DNA of 33,563 nucleotides. It comes from Acidobacteriota bacterium (GTDB lineage: Bacteria > Actinomycetota > Acidimicrobiia > Acidimicrobiales > SHLQ01). The stretch covers positions 1 through 33,563 of the forward strand of contig JADFOM010000001.1 of the NCBI GenBank assembly GCA_022562835.1, read 5' to 3'. A model generated the notes under the pieces. That model did no database searches. It was not told the origin of the DNA and saw only the letters and a program-made list of their open reading frames with translations. Below are positions 14,580 through 22,111 of the stretch, piece after piece. Within the stretch, counting starts at the first letter, position 1, and every line of letters starts with the position of its first letter. The position numbers and the translations under genes are program-made.

Positions 14580-16196
14580 ATGGACGAGAAGTACGCAAGC
14601 GTCGAATCGGGTTCGGTCAGCGGTGGACCGCCGGGTCGCGTGGTGGCAGTCATCGTCGCAGCCGTTGGAGTGGCGGTACTGGCGTTCATCGGCTTTCGGG
14701 TCACCGGTGCGGCTAGTGGTTCGGCGGCCGGCGCCGACACTTCGTCCGAAGCGGTTACCGGACTGATGGGAGCGTTGTCCAGCGAGAACGTTATCGAGAT
14801 CTTCGCGCTGCTCCCGCCGAGCGAGGTTGGTCATGTCGTCGAGTTGTATGTGCCCGGCGTTGAGCTCGCACAAGAGTCTGAAGTAATCGTCTCGGACGAT
14901 CCACTCGCCGGTATCGATATCACGATTGAGGGCACGGTCACCCGTGTCGAGGAGCTGCACTCGGACATTCACCGGGTGTATCTCAGCAACGATGCGATCG
15001 TGCGGGTGGTTACCGATCCCACGAAGATGGATCCAGCGCTGGCCGAACAGGCCGAAGCATCCGTTGAGACCATAACGGCGCAGGAGCTGCTGGAGGAATT
15101 CAACGATCGTGACGATCCCGACCCGTTGTCCGAACTATTTGTAGTTGCCGTGCGCGAACGCGGTCAGTGGTTCGCCAGCCCGCTCTACACGACGATGGAA
15201 TACCTCCGCGAGTACTACGACGTCGATGTTCCGGACTTCGCGGCTTCTCGCGAAGTCGTCAATGTTGGCGCCGAGAGCCCGGAAGGTGTTCTCGAACAGT
15301 TTCTCGAGCCGATCGACGAACTGGACGAAACCGACGTCATCGAAGGGCTCGACCAGGCGATCGCTGGTCTCGAGGAAGGATCGGAAGCGGACTATATGGC
15401 TGATGTCGACTGGGAAACGTCGCTCATCGCTCCCGACGAGATCGACGTGTTCTTGGACTATGCACCAGTGTTCGCAGCCATCACCGAGGAAATTCAGATG
15501 TCGACCGACGAGATATTCGGGCCGATGGAAGCGATAGAAGTCGGGGAGGCGATTCCAGAGATGGAGGCTACGACCGACTATCGCGAAGACTGGAATGCGA
15601 TTCCTGAAGCCCCTCCGCCACCGTATGACTGCCCAAATCTGACTGCCCCCGATGGAACACCAGCGTGCGATCCCTGGACGGTCCCCGCCATCGAGGATCC
15701 CTACTTCGATGACGACTCGTATTACGACGACTTCTATTACGAGGAACCGCTCACGTTGACCGAGCAGCTCGAGGAGATGCGCAACGCGTTCGAAGAAGCG
15801 GACTACAAGGGAAACCTTGATATTGAGACCGAGACCATGGTCGAGTCGATGAGCGACGATCGGGCCAGGGTGAGCGTGACTGCAGCGCAGCTACGCGGCG
15901 AGCTGAGCTGGCAGGATCCGGGCATGCCGCGCTCGAGTGTTGTGCTCGACGCTGAGATCTATGACGGGATATGCGGACGGTACTCGTTCGTACAGACCGA
16001 CGTCGTGGAGTACGAGGGGGCGCCGCCGGAATCGTTCACGGAGTCGGCCGACGAGTGTCTGGAGATCCCTGGCGATCGCCCCGCTGGAGCGTTCATCATC
16101 ACCCGCGAGATCGACGGTCAGTGGTACTTCAGCCCAATCGAAACTATTATCGAATACGCGCGCTTCGCCATCGAGATCGCTTCCGCCGAGGACTGA
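14580..16196 (+). CDS. Acidic membrane-anchored extracytoplasmic protein with internal repeat
   Basis: The 538-residue product has one N-terminal membrane segment, RVVAVIVAAVGVAVLAFIGF (about residues 20-40), and then a very acidic soluble part, so it is probably anchored and faces outside. The two halves look related: ERGQWFASPLYTTMEYLREY in the first and IDGQWYFSPIETIIEYARF at the C-terminus. Each follows a helical region with ExxL repeats, suggesting two copies of an NTF2-like or similar domain. Between them lies an Asp/Glu/Tyr-rich linker (around bases 15690-15760) with two Cys nearby. The ATG at 14580 is chosen because it begins a normal anchor; the frame is open slightly further upstream. 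The family is not recognised. Confidence 0.75.
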   Translation: MDEKYASVESGSVSGGPPGRVVAVIVAAVGVAVLAFIGFRVTGAASGSAAGADTSSEAVTGLMGALSSENVIEIFALLPPSEVGHVVELYVPGVELAQESEVIVSDDPLAGIDITIEGTVTRVEELHSDIHRVYLSNDAIVRVVTDPTKMDPALAEQAEASVETITAQELLEEFNDRDDPDPLSELFVVAVRERGQWFASPLYTTMEYLREYYDVDVPDFAASREVVNVGAESPEGVLEQFLEPIDELDETDVIEGLDQAIAGLEEGSEADYMADVDWETSLIAPDEIDVFLDYAPVFAAITEEIQMSTDEIFGPMEAIEVGEAIPEMEATTDYREDWNAIPEAPPPPYDCPNLTAPDGTPACDPWTVPAIEDPYFDDDSYYDDFYYEEPLTLTEQLEEMRNAFEEADYKGNLDIETETMVESMSDDRARVSVTAAQLRGELSWQDPGMPRSSVVLDAEIYDGICGRYSFVQTDVVEYEGAPPESFTESADECLEIPGDRPAGAFIITREIDGQWYFSPIETIIEYARFAIEIASAED

Positions 16197-16236
16197 CTCG
16201 TCCCGCCGAGGTCAATATTGCGATAGTTGAGCCAAT

Positions 16237-16265
16237 CGGACAGTGGGCCGCTGAGACGCGATACT
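16237..16265 (+). promoter_or_regulatory. Predicted promoter of the Sec-peroxiredoxin-like gene, leaderless
   Basis: CGGACA (16237-16242) and GATACT (16260-16265) are exactly 17 bases apart. The ATG at 16271 begins 6 bases after the -10, where transcription should start. No Shine-Dalgarno is present before the ATG, which agrees with a leaderless mRNA. Confidence 0.45.
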
Positions 16266-16270
16266 GGCCC

Positions 16271-16798
16271 ATGGACGATGCCACATCTCTCGCTGAGTTG
16301 ACCGTGATAGATGTCGACGGCAACAACGTTGAGTTGGGGTCGTTCTGCGGAAGACCGCTGCTGATCCAGATGTTGCGTTACTACGGTTGACTGCCCTGCA
16401 AGGACTACCTCACGCAGTTGCGGGAGGAACATCAGGCATTGGAGGAGTCGGGCGTTTCGGTCGTGGCCATCGGCGGATCTGCGCAAGATCAGGCCGCAGC
16501 GCTCCAACCCGACTACCCGTTCCCCTTGTTGTTGGATCCCGACCAGGTAGTGCGCCAAGCGGTTGGACTGGGCACGTTGAGCATCGGTCAAATGATCAAG
16601 CCGCGTAGCGCATGGCGTTACGTGCGATCGATTCGCAGTCGAGTCGCACCCGGCAAGATCACCGAGGACCGTGAGCAGGCACCGGGTGTGTTGCTGACGA
16701 ACGCGGTGCTGGAGGCGGAGTGGGTTTATCGCGGAACGGGCTTGGGTGACTATCCGTCGATGCAGACAGTTCGTGATCAGGTTGCCCACATGCGGTAG
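16271..16798 (+). CDS. Peroxiredoxin-like (AhpC/TSA family) selenoprotein candidate, in-frame TGA
   Basis: Read through one TGA (16388-16390), the frame gives 175 residues with the thioredoxin-fold pattern of AhpC/TSA-like proteins. The order is LAELTVIDVDGNNVELGSF (about 7-25), the strand PLLIQMLRYYG, then the redox site, then VSVVAIGGSAQDQA, PFPLLLDPDQVVRQAVGLG and a C-terminal PGVLLTNAVLEAEW strand. The TGA is codon 40 and occupies the N-terminal position of the redox motif, giving U-L-P-C with Cys43. Relatives have Cys there (family pattern RxxGCxxC). Sequence resembling the family continues in the same frame on both sides, so a frameshift is excluded. A bacterial-type SECIS hairpin follows (16408-16427). 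Start ATG 16271 follows a good -10; no other in-frame start fits. If Sec is inserted, the protein should reduce peroxides or thiols. No sel genes are in the window, so a nonsense mutation remains the alternative. Confidence 0.75.
16408..16427 (+). promoter_or_regulatory. Candidate bacterial SECIS element
   Basis: CCTC (16408-16411) pairs with GAGG (16424-16427). After an A-G mismatch (16412 against 16423), CGC (16413-16415) pairs with GCG (16420-16422), leaving the four-base loop AGTT at 16416-16419. The apical loop begins 26 bases after the TGA and has G at its second position. Both facts fit the published bacterial SECIS rules (loop 16-37 nt from UGA, a G among the first two loop bases). 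A competing fold pairs 16394-16401 with 16418-16424. The hairpin lies inside coding sequence, as bacterial SECIS elements do. Confidence 0.6.
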
Positions 16799-17035
16799 AC
16801 GATCGACCTTCTTGACCGCGTGTGGTGTTCAAGAGACCACCAAAAGACGTCGAGTCATCCAGATTGCATGGAGCGTACGACCTAGGTATCTCTCTGATAG
16901 ATAGGTCCGTTCGCGAACAATCATCGTTGTGCTCTGTTCTAGCGGCCGTGGCTTCTCTACAGTTGGGCCCCAGCGGTGTGGGTGCTAATACGCGAAGGCA
17001 AATGCCTGGCGACAGGTCTGGAGGAGCGGTAAAGA
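16799..17035. promoter_or_regulatory. Intergenic region upstream of whiB-like gene with inverted repeats
   Basis: No gene is seen. An imperfect inverted repeat (16879-16907) pairs GACCTA with TAGGTC and TATC with GATA around a short loop. Two bases later stands the perfect palindrome GTTCGCGAAC (16909-16918). Either could be a regulator site for the whiB-like gene or, for the first, the 3' hairpin of the peroxiredoxin-like gene. AGGAG lies about 10 bases before the whiB ATG. Confidence 0.4.
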
Positions 17036-17371
17036 ATGCTCGATTCGATGTACGCGCCATTGGTGGAGATGTCGACCGAATGGATGGGCGACGGGGCTTG
17101 TAGTGGCAAGAGCGACCTCTTCTTCGCTCCTTTCGCCGAACGACCAGAGGCTCGTGTCCGTCGCGAGAATCAAGCTCGCACCATTTGTGAGGAGTGCAGT
17201 GCGTTGGGCCAGTGCCGCACCTGGGCGCGAGAGAATCGGGAGCTTGGCTTCTGGGGCGGAGAGTCCGAGGCCGAGCGGGCGGCTGCCGGTTTCGCTCCGA
17301 CCACACCGATCATCGGTCGTCGTCGGGTAGCCGAGGAACGCGCCGCGAAGGCACTCGCCAAGGCTGTCTGA
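17036..17371 (+). CDS. WhiB-family [4Fe-4S] transcription regulator
   Basis: The 111-residue protein has the four cluster cysteines Cys22, Cys51, Cys54 and Cys60 (C-x28-C-x2-C-x5-C), followed by the GFWGG turn at 71-75 and a basic C-terminal tail with RRR. This is the exact WhiB arrangement. WhiB-like proteins are found only in actinobacteria (and some of their phages) and act as sigma-factor partners whose cluster senses redox state or nitric oxide. The ATG at 17036 has AGGAG upstream; Met5 or Met12 are possible alternatives. It is alone and convergent with the crotonase gene. Being next to a redox gene is suggestive only. The subgroup is not determined. Confidence 0.93.
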   Translation: MLDSMYAPLVEMSTEWMGDGACSGKSDLFFAPFAERPEARVRRENQARTICEECSALGQCRTWARENRELGFWGGESEAERAAAGFAPTTPIIGRRRVAEERAAKALAKAV

Positions 17372-17398
17372 CACCGGTAGTGGTGTCTGTCAGACACC
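17365..17398. repeat. Inverted repeat with TGTCTGACA arms after the whiB-like gene
   Basis: TGTCTGACA (17365-17373) and TGTCAGACA (17388-17396) form a 9-bp stem. An alternative inner stem pairs GACACC with GGTGTC. The core GGTGTCAGACACC-like words are those of the large repeat at 6672-6746. The left arm overlaps the whiB stop codon, and the repeat lies between convergent genes, so it could end transcription from both sides. Confidence 0.6.
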
Positions 17399-17425
17399 TT
17401 GCTTTCGCTCACGCGCAGTTTGCCG

Positions 17426-18241
17426 TTAGTCGAGCCAGTCGGGCCAGTCGTCGGTCAAGGTCATCTCCCACCGTGGGTCACGTTTCTCCATAAACGCCAC
17501 TACACCTTCGCGGGCATCGGGACCCGCCATCAGGTGATGATGGAGTTCGGTTTCGAGACGCTCGATCTCCTCTGATCGGCCCTCTGGGTCGCGCCACAGA
17601 AGACGCTTCGTGACGCCGACCGACACGGGTGCCGTGTTGGTCGCGATGTCGCGGGCGACGTCCAGCGCACGGTCGAGTACGGCGTCGGCGGGTAGGGCTT
17701 CGTTTGCCAGACCCCAATCGGCGGCCTCGACGCCACTGAACATTCGACCCGTCAATAGAATCTCCGCGGCCCGCGCATGCCCGATCAGGCGAGGCAAGCT
17801 CCAGTGAGCGCGGGCGTCGGGCATGACCCCCCGGCGGACCTGCACAATGCCGAGTTTCGCATCCTGCGCGACGTAGCGCAGATCACATTGCAGTGTCATC
17901 GTCAGCCCAATGCCGATCGCGTGCCCATTGATTGCTGCGATCACGGGTTTGCGGACATCCCACGCATGGAAGCGAAACGGGTCCGCCGAAAACGCCGGCT
18001 TGTCGTCGGTCTGGGTCGGCGCGGCAAACACAGAGGCACCATCGGAGAAGTCCGCGCCAGCACAAAAGGCGCGGCCCTGTCCGGTTAACACGACGACGCG
18101 AACATCGTCGTCGGTGTCGCATCGGGCCCAGGCGTCCTGTAGCTCAGCGGCCATCTCACCGCTGAATGCATTGAGCTTGTCGGGACGATCGAGCGTGATC
18201 GTCGCCACGCCGTTTGTCAGATCAAATCGGGTTGAACTCAT
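17426..18241 (-). CDS. Enoyl-CoA hydratase/isomerase family protein (crotonase)
   Basis: The 271-residue protein has the crotonase fold. VATITLDRPDKLNAFSGEM leads to the oxyanion-hole segments GRAFCAGADFSDG (about 58-70) and INGHAIGIGLTMTLQCDLRY. LGIVQVRRGVMPDARAHWSLPRLIG carries the active-site region, and AGPDAREGVVAFMEKRDPRW is the C-terminal signature. Where classical hydratases have Glu in this region (PE), this protein has QV, so its reaction may differ from simple hydration. It starts at ATG 18241, 36 bases after the VTT gene stop on the same strand, and is the last gene of the minus-strand group. A beta-oxidation role is inferred. Confidence 0.88.
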   Translation of the reverse strand: MSSTRFDLTNGVATITLDRPDKLNAFSGEMAAELQDAWARCDTDDDVRVVVLTGQGRAFCAGADFSDGASVFAAPTQTDDKPAFSADPFRFHAWDVRKPVIAAINGHAIGIGLTMTLQCDLRYVAQDAKLGIVQVRRGVMPDARAHWSLPRLIGHARAAEILLTGRMFSGVEAADWGLANEALPADAVLDRALDVARDIATNTAPVSVGVTKRLLWRDPEGRSEEIERLETELHHHLMAGPDAREGVVAFMEKRDPRWEMTLTDDWPDWLD

Positions 18242-18277
18242 CGTGCTTTCACCCTGTCACGAGAAACAGCTTCGAGC

Positions 18278-18979
18278 TCAACGCGGGTCGTCAACGACGC
18301 GACCGTCAAGGTCTGTGTCCTCGGCATTATCAGCGTCGATCATCCGCGCGCGCCGATGTATTCGCACGCGTCGAAACACGACGACCGCGAGAACTATCGC
18401 GATGTACTTGCCGTTGCCGCCTCGTTGGCTCAGCCAGCTGAAAAGGCTCGCACCGGCGATCACGTTGAGAAGAATCCCCGGAATGATGCCGAGGCCGGTG
18501 CCGATGAGAAATGGACGCCACCTCACCTTGGAAACTCCGAGAAGCCAGTCGGCGGGTGGCAACATGCCGGTGAACAGGCGAAGGAGGAACACCGGCCATA
18601 TCCGCTCGTTGTCGAAGCGGTCGTTCCAGCGGGCCATACGCGGAGGGATGTGTCGCTCTGCCCAGTCGCGACCGATCCAGCGTGCGAACGCGAAAGCGAT
18701 CGTGCTTGCGCCCATATTGCCGATCCAGCTCAACAAGACTGCTTGCGGCGTGGACCAGACCAGACCAGCGGGCACCATGAAGATCACTCCCGGCAAACCG
18801 ATCGGCTGGAACACCCACATGATTGCAACGAACACGACCGGACCCCATACGCCCGTCTCGGTCAGGAGCCGCTCGATCTCGTCGGGGTCGGTCCATCCGG
18901 CCTCATACGCCCATGCCAGCAGCCCGAGCCCAACCAGTACGACCACCGCAAGGATGAGCCCGCGGGACCGGTTGCTCAT
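18278..18979 (-). CDS. TVP38/TMEM64 (VTT domain) membrane protein
   Basis: The 233-residue integral membrane protein has about five membrane segments, from LILAVVVLVGLGLLAWAY through VWGPVVFVAIMWVFQPIGLP to YIAIVLAVVVF. The VTT (SNARE-associated) core is seen in GVIFMVPAGLVWSTPQAVLLSWIGNMGASTIAFAFARWIGRDWAE, followed by FLLRLFTGMLPPADWLLGVSKVRWRPFLIGTGLGIIPG. Members include the DedA/TVP38 proteins, several of which move lipids across the membrane. The ATG at 18979 overlaps the stop of the ATPase gene by ATGA, giving tight coupling; the frame is open 33 bases further but that would overlap more. A basic and acidic tail follows the last membrane segment. Confidence 0.85.
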   Translation of the reverse strand: MSNRSRGLILAVVVLVGLGLLAWAYEAGWTDPDEIERLLTETGVWGPVVFVAIMWVFQPIGLPGVIFMVPAGLVWSTPQAVLLSWIGNMGASTIAFAFARWIGRDWAERHIPPRMARWNDRFDNERIWPVFLLRLFTGMLPPADWLLGVSKVRWRPFLIGTGLGIIPGILLNVIAGASLFSWLSQRGGNGKYIAIVLAVVVFRRVRIHRRARMIDADNAEDTDLDGRVVDDPR

Positions 18980-21309
18980 GGCGCATTCGGTGAGAGGCGC
19001 CCGGTCAACCATGGCACCGCGATAACACCGAGTGAGCCGATGGCTGCGCCCGTGAGCACTATCGTCCAGGCCGCGGCGGGTAACCTCTCCAGCTCGAAAT
19101 AGTCGCGAAGCATCGGGATCGACGCAACCGCCGCGTAGCTAGCTCCCATCGCGACCACGAGACCAACCTTCCAAGTACGCAGAGGTCGAGCAACGACGAT
19201 CAGAATTGTCAGTGCGATCACGAGGAGGCAGATCGTTGCAGCGGTCCGAGCCTCCTCGATGCTGTAGTCACCGCGGCGGATGATCTCGAAGACGGTGACC
19301 GCAGCGGTTCCGGCGCAAGCGCCTGCCGGCAGCGAAAACCAGAGCGTCCGAGAAAGGAATCCGGGCCTCACCAGCTCGCTGTCAGGCGCGAGCGCCAGGA
19401 AGAAGCCAGGGATGCCGATGCTGAACGTGCCAATGAGTGTGAGCTGGCGTGGTAGGAACGGGAACGGCGAACCGATGATCACGATAATCAGGGTTATGAG
19501 AACGGCGTAGGTGGCCTTCGAGATGAAGAGGTTGGCGACCCGTTCAACGTTGTTGATGACCCTGCGACCCTCGCTCAATACGCGTGGGAGCGTCGAGAAC
19601 TTGTTGTCCAACAACACGAGCTGTGCAACGGCGCGGGTGGCCGACGAGCCCGAACCCATGGCGATGCCCATATCACTGTCCTTGAGCGCGAGGACGTCGT
19701 TTACGCCATCGCCGGTCATTGCTACGATGCGTCCATCGCGTTGCAGCGAGCCGACCATCGATCGCTTCTGATGAGGTGTCACACGACCAAATACGACCTC
19801 GCGTCGGACGATCTCATCGAACTCCTCACCCTCATCTGGCAGGGTCGTGGCGTCGTATCCGACGTCCGCGCCGGCAATCCCTGCTCGCCGCGCCACCGCC
19901 GCGACGGTGTCGGGATGATCGCCCGAAATTACGCGCAAATCGACTCCCTCCGCCGCGAAGAAAGCGAAGATCTCCGCGGCGTCGGGCTTGATCGTGTCCT
20001 CGAGCAGCACAAAGGCGATCGGATCTCGTCTTTTTGACAACTGACTCGAGTCGGCCGATGTCTCGCCGACAGCGCGAGCCAACAGAAGCACCCTGCGGCC
20101 CTCGCGTGCGTGTTCGAGCATGCGCACACGTTCGCCGTCGTCGTTGTCGTCAAAGAGAATGTCGGGAGCGCCAAGGTAGAAGGTGCCATGCCCCTCGAAA
20201 CTCGCAGAAGCCCACTTGCGGGCAGAACTAAATGGCACGATCTCGGTCGGGACCCAGCCGGGATCAGCGCAGACAGAGGCCACCGCTGCAAGCGAAGCGT
20301 TTGGATTTTGGTCGGCCGCTGCCATTGCACCTAGCGCGGCGTGAACGGTGGTTTCACTCGTGTCGCGGAGCGGCTCGATCCCGCCGAGAGATATCTCGCC
20401 GGTCGTGATGGTGCCCGTCTTGTCGAGACAGAGCGTGTTGACACGCGCCAGAAGTTCGACCGTGGCAAGTTCCTTCGCGAGCGCCTGATGGCGGGCGAGG
20501 ACGATGACACCCGCGATAAAGGCCAAGCTGGTGAGTAGCACCAACCCATCGGGGACCATCGCCACGGTCGCGGCAACCATTCCTTGTAGCGCGTCTTGCC
20601 ACTCGTCTTGCACGTTGAGCAGGCGGATCAACAACAAGATCGATACGGGAGGGATTATCACCATCAGCCAACGCATTATGACGTTGACACCTTGACGCAG
20701 TTCAGAATCGGCGAGTTGAAAGCGTCGAGCCTCCTCGGCGAGCGTGCTCGCGTAACTCTCCGCGCCGATTCGTTGAGCGCGCACGTGGCCCGAACCTGCC
20801 GCGACGAAAGAGCCCGACAGAACCTGGTCGCCGACATCTTTGAGCACGGCCTCGGCCTCGCCGGTCAGCAGCGACTCGTCGATCTCGAGGCCGACACCAT
20901 CTACCACCTCTCCGTCGACGACGATCTGATCACCGGTCTCGATGCTCAGCAGATCGTCTGCTACGACCTCGCTCAGGGCGACCTCACTCTCGGCACCGTC
21001 GCGTAGAACCCGCGCCTTTGGTGCCGACAACACCGTGAGGTTGTGCAGCGTTTTGCGCGCCCTGAGCTCCTGGCTGATGCCGATGACGCTGTTGGAGATG
21101 ACGACACCTACAAAGAGTCCGTCCTCGGGGTATCCGGCGATCAGAATCAGGACGAACAGCGTCGACATGATCGCGTTGACCGGTGTGAAAACGTTGGCCC
21201 GCAGGATTTGAGGGAGGGTGCGCACGGGCGCGTCGGGTACGTTGTTGACGCGCCCGTCGGCGACCCGTTCGGCAACCTCCGCGGCGCTGAGGCCGGTGGC
21301 GAGGCTCAC
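18976..21309 (-). CDS. P-type cation-transporting ATPase, CtpE-like
   Basis: The 777-residue pump moves a cation across the membrane at the cost of ATP. DESLLTGEAEAV is the actuator domain (TGE about 149-151). MVPDGLVLLTSLAF is the ion-binding membrane motif with PDGL in place of the usual PEGL. The phosphorylated Asp296 is in CLDKTGT. GDHPDTVAAVARRAGI is in the nucleotide domain and MTGDGVNDVLALKDSDMGIAMGSGS is the hinge. The short N-terminus without metal-binding Cys motifs and the PxGLVLLTS form are like the mycobacterial CtpE group, described as a calcium transporter. The ion here is an inference. The GTG start at 21309 overlaps the nudix stop (GTGA), and its own stop overlaps the VTT start, so these three genes are translationally coupled. 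Confidence 0.9.
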   Translation of the reverse strand: MSLATGLSAAEVAERVADGRVNNVPDAPVRTLPQILRANVFTPVNAIMSTLFVLILIAGYPEDGLFVGVVISNSVIGISQELRARKTLHNLTVLSAPKARVLRDGAESEVALSEVVADDLLSIETGDQIVVDGEVVDGVGLEIDESLLTGEAEAVLKDVGDQVLSGSFVAAGSGHVRAQRIGAESYASTLAEEARRFQLADSELRQGVNVIMRWLMVIIPPVSILLLIRLLNVQDEWQDALQGMVAATVAMVPDGLVLLTSLAFIAGVIVLARHQALAKELATVELLARVNTLCLDKTGTITTGEISLGGIEPLRDTSETTVHAALGAMAAADQNPNASLAAVASVCADPGWVPTEIVPFSSARKWASASFEGHGTFYLGAPDILFDDNDDGERVRMLEHAREGRRVLLLARAVGETSADSSQLSKRRDPIAFVLLEDTIKPDAAEIFAFFAAEGVDLRVISGDHPDTVAAVARRAGIAGADVGYDATTLPDEGEEFDEIVRREVVFGRVTPHQKRSMVGSLQRDGRIVAMTGDGVNDVLALKDSDMGIAMGSGSSATRAVAQLVLLDNKFSTLPRVLSEGRRVINNVERVANLFISKATYAVLITLIIVIIGSPFPFLPRQLTLIGTFSIGIPGFFLALAPDSELVRPGFLSRTLWFSLPAGACAGTAAVTVFEIIRRGDYSIEEARTAATICLLVIALTILIVVARPLRTWKVGLVVAMGASYAAVASIPMLRDYFELERLPAAAWTIVLTGAAIGSLGVIAVPWLTGRLSPNAP

Positions 21310-22037
21310 CCCGACTCCGACTGTTCGAAGTGGTATCGGTCACCGTACATGCGGAGCCGATGACGGGGCCCGGGCATGTGCGGGTCGTTGGTGTCGTATC
21401 CGGCATCGCCATGCCACATGGCAACCGGTCCATCTGAGTCGAGGCCGATGTGTGTCTCGTAGAACGCGGGCTCGATGTGATGAGCCCACTCCAGAAACGA
21501 CGACACAGTGTCGTGTTGCGATAGATGGTGAAGTGTTACCCACGTCGGCGGCGCCAACTCGATCTCCGCTCGATCGCGCCGTTCGAGTGCATCCAAAGGA
21601 GCCATCCACTCGGCGTCGTAGATCTCGCCGCCGTCGATCTCAACAACATCGGTGGTTGTTTCGGCCGCAAAAAAGAAGGTGGTGAACCGTTTGGGTGCGA
21701 CCGGTGGTGGGGTCCAGTGGGCAAACCACTCGAGTTGAGCAGCGTCGACGCCGATATCGGTTTCTTCGCGGGTCTCGCGCACCGCTGCGACACGCGCCGC
21801 GCGTTCGAGGTCACCGTCGTCGTCGTGGTAGTCCTCGAGATCGAGTCGTCCCCCCGGAAACACCCACATGCCACCGAACGTGATCTTCGAGTTCTTCCTG
21901 AGCATCAGTGTCTCGAGCTGACCCTGCCGTTCACTGACCAACACCAAGGTGGCGGCGGGTATCGCTGGAGTGTCACCTCGCGCGGCGGCGTCGCGCGCCC
22001 ATTTGGCGAAACGATCTCGATCTCGATGGGTTGTCAT
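21306..22037 (-). CDS. NUDIX hydrolase
   Basis: The 243-residue protein has a NUDIX box beginning WVFPGGRLDLEDYHDDD and ending VAAVRETREETDIGV. The helix REtrEE is intact, but the loop between the GG and the REUxEE part is longer than the 23-residue consensus, as in the NUDT19/RppH-unlike acyl-CoA-hydrolysing group. Such enzymes cleave nucleoside diphosphate linkages such as those in CoA, NADH or capped nucleotides. A C-terminal extension with several His and Trp follows. It is the first gene of the minus-strand operon and overlaps the ATPase by four bases. The ATG at 22037 is divergent from the acyl-CoA ligase, with about 75 bases between starts. Substrate unknown. Confidence 0.85.
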   Translation of the reverse strand: MTTHRDRDRFAKWARDAAARGDTPAIPAATLVLVSERQGQLETLMLRKNSKITFGGMWVFPGGRLDLEDYHDDDGDLERAARVAAVRETREETDIGVDAAQLEWFAHWTPPPVAPKRFTTFFFAAETTTDVVEIDGGEIYDAEWMAPLDALERRDRAEIELAPPTWVTLHHLSQHDTVSSFLEWAHHIEPAFYETHIGLDSDGPVAMWHGDAGYDTNDPHMPGPRHRLRMYGDRYHFEQSESG

Positions 22038-22111
22038 TGGGCGCTATGCAATCACACCAGCGGGTGAAAAGGGGTACTGTCCGGACGGATTCGCCTACAA
22101 CAGGAGATGTG

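Noticed and set aside
16418..16798. A separate gene starting at ATG 16418 downstream of the TGA
   Set aside because: It would begin inside the thioredoxin fold and lack the redox strand. The same frame upstream of the TGA carries the missing N-terminal part, so one gene with a recoded codon explains both pieces better.
18356..19102. Plus-strand frame of 248 codons
   Set aside because: It overlaps the VTT and ATPase genes on the other strand; its composition is rich in Arg/His/Pro/Gln and shows no domain.
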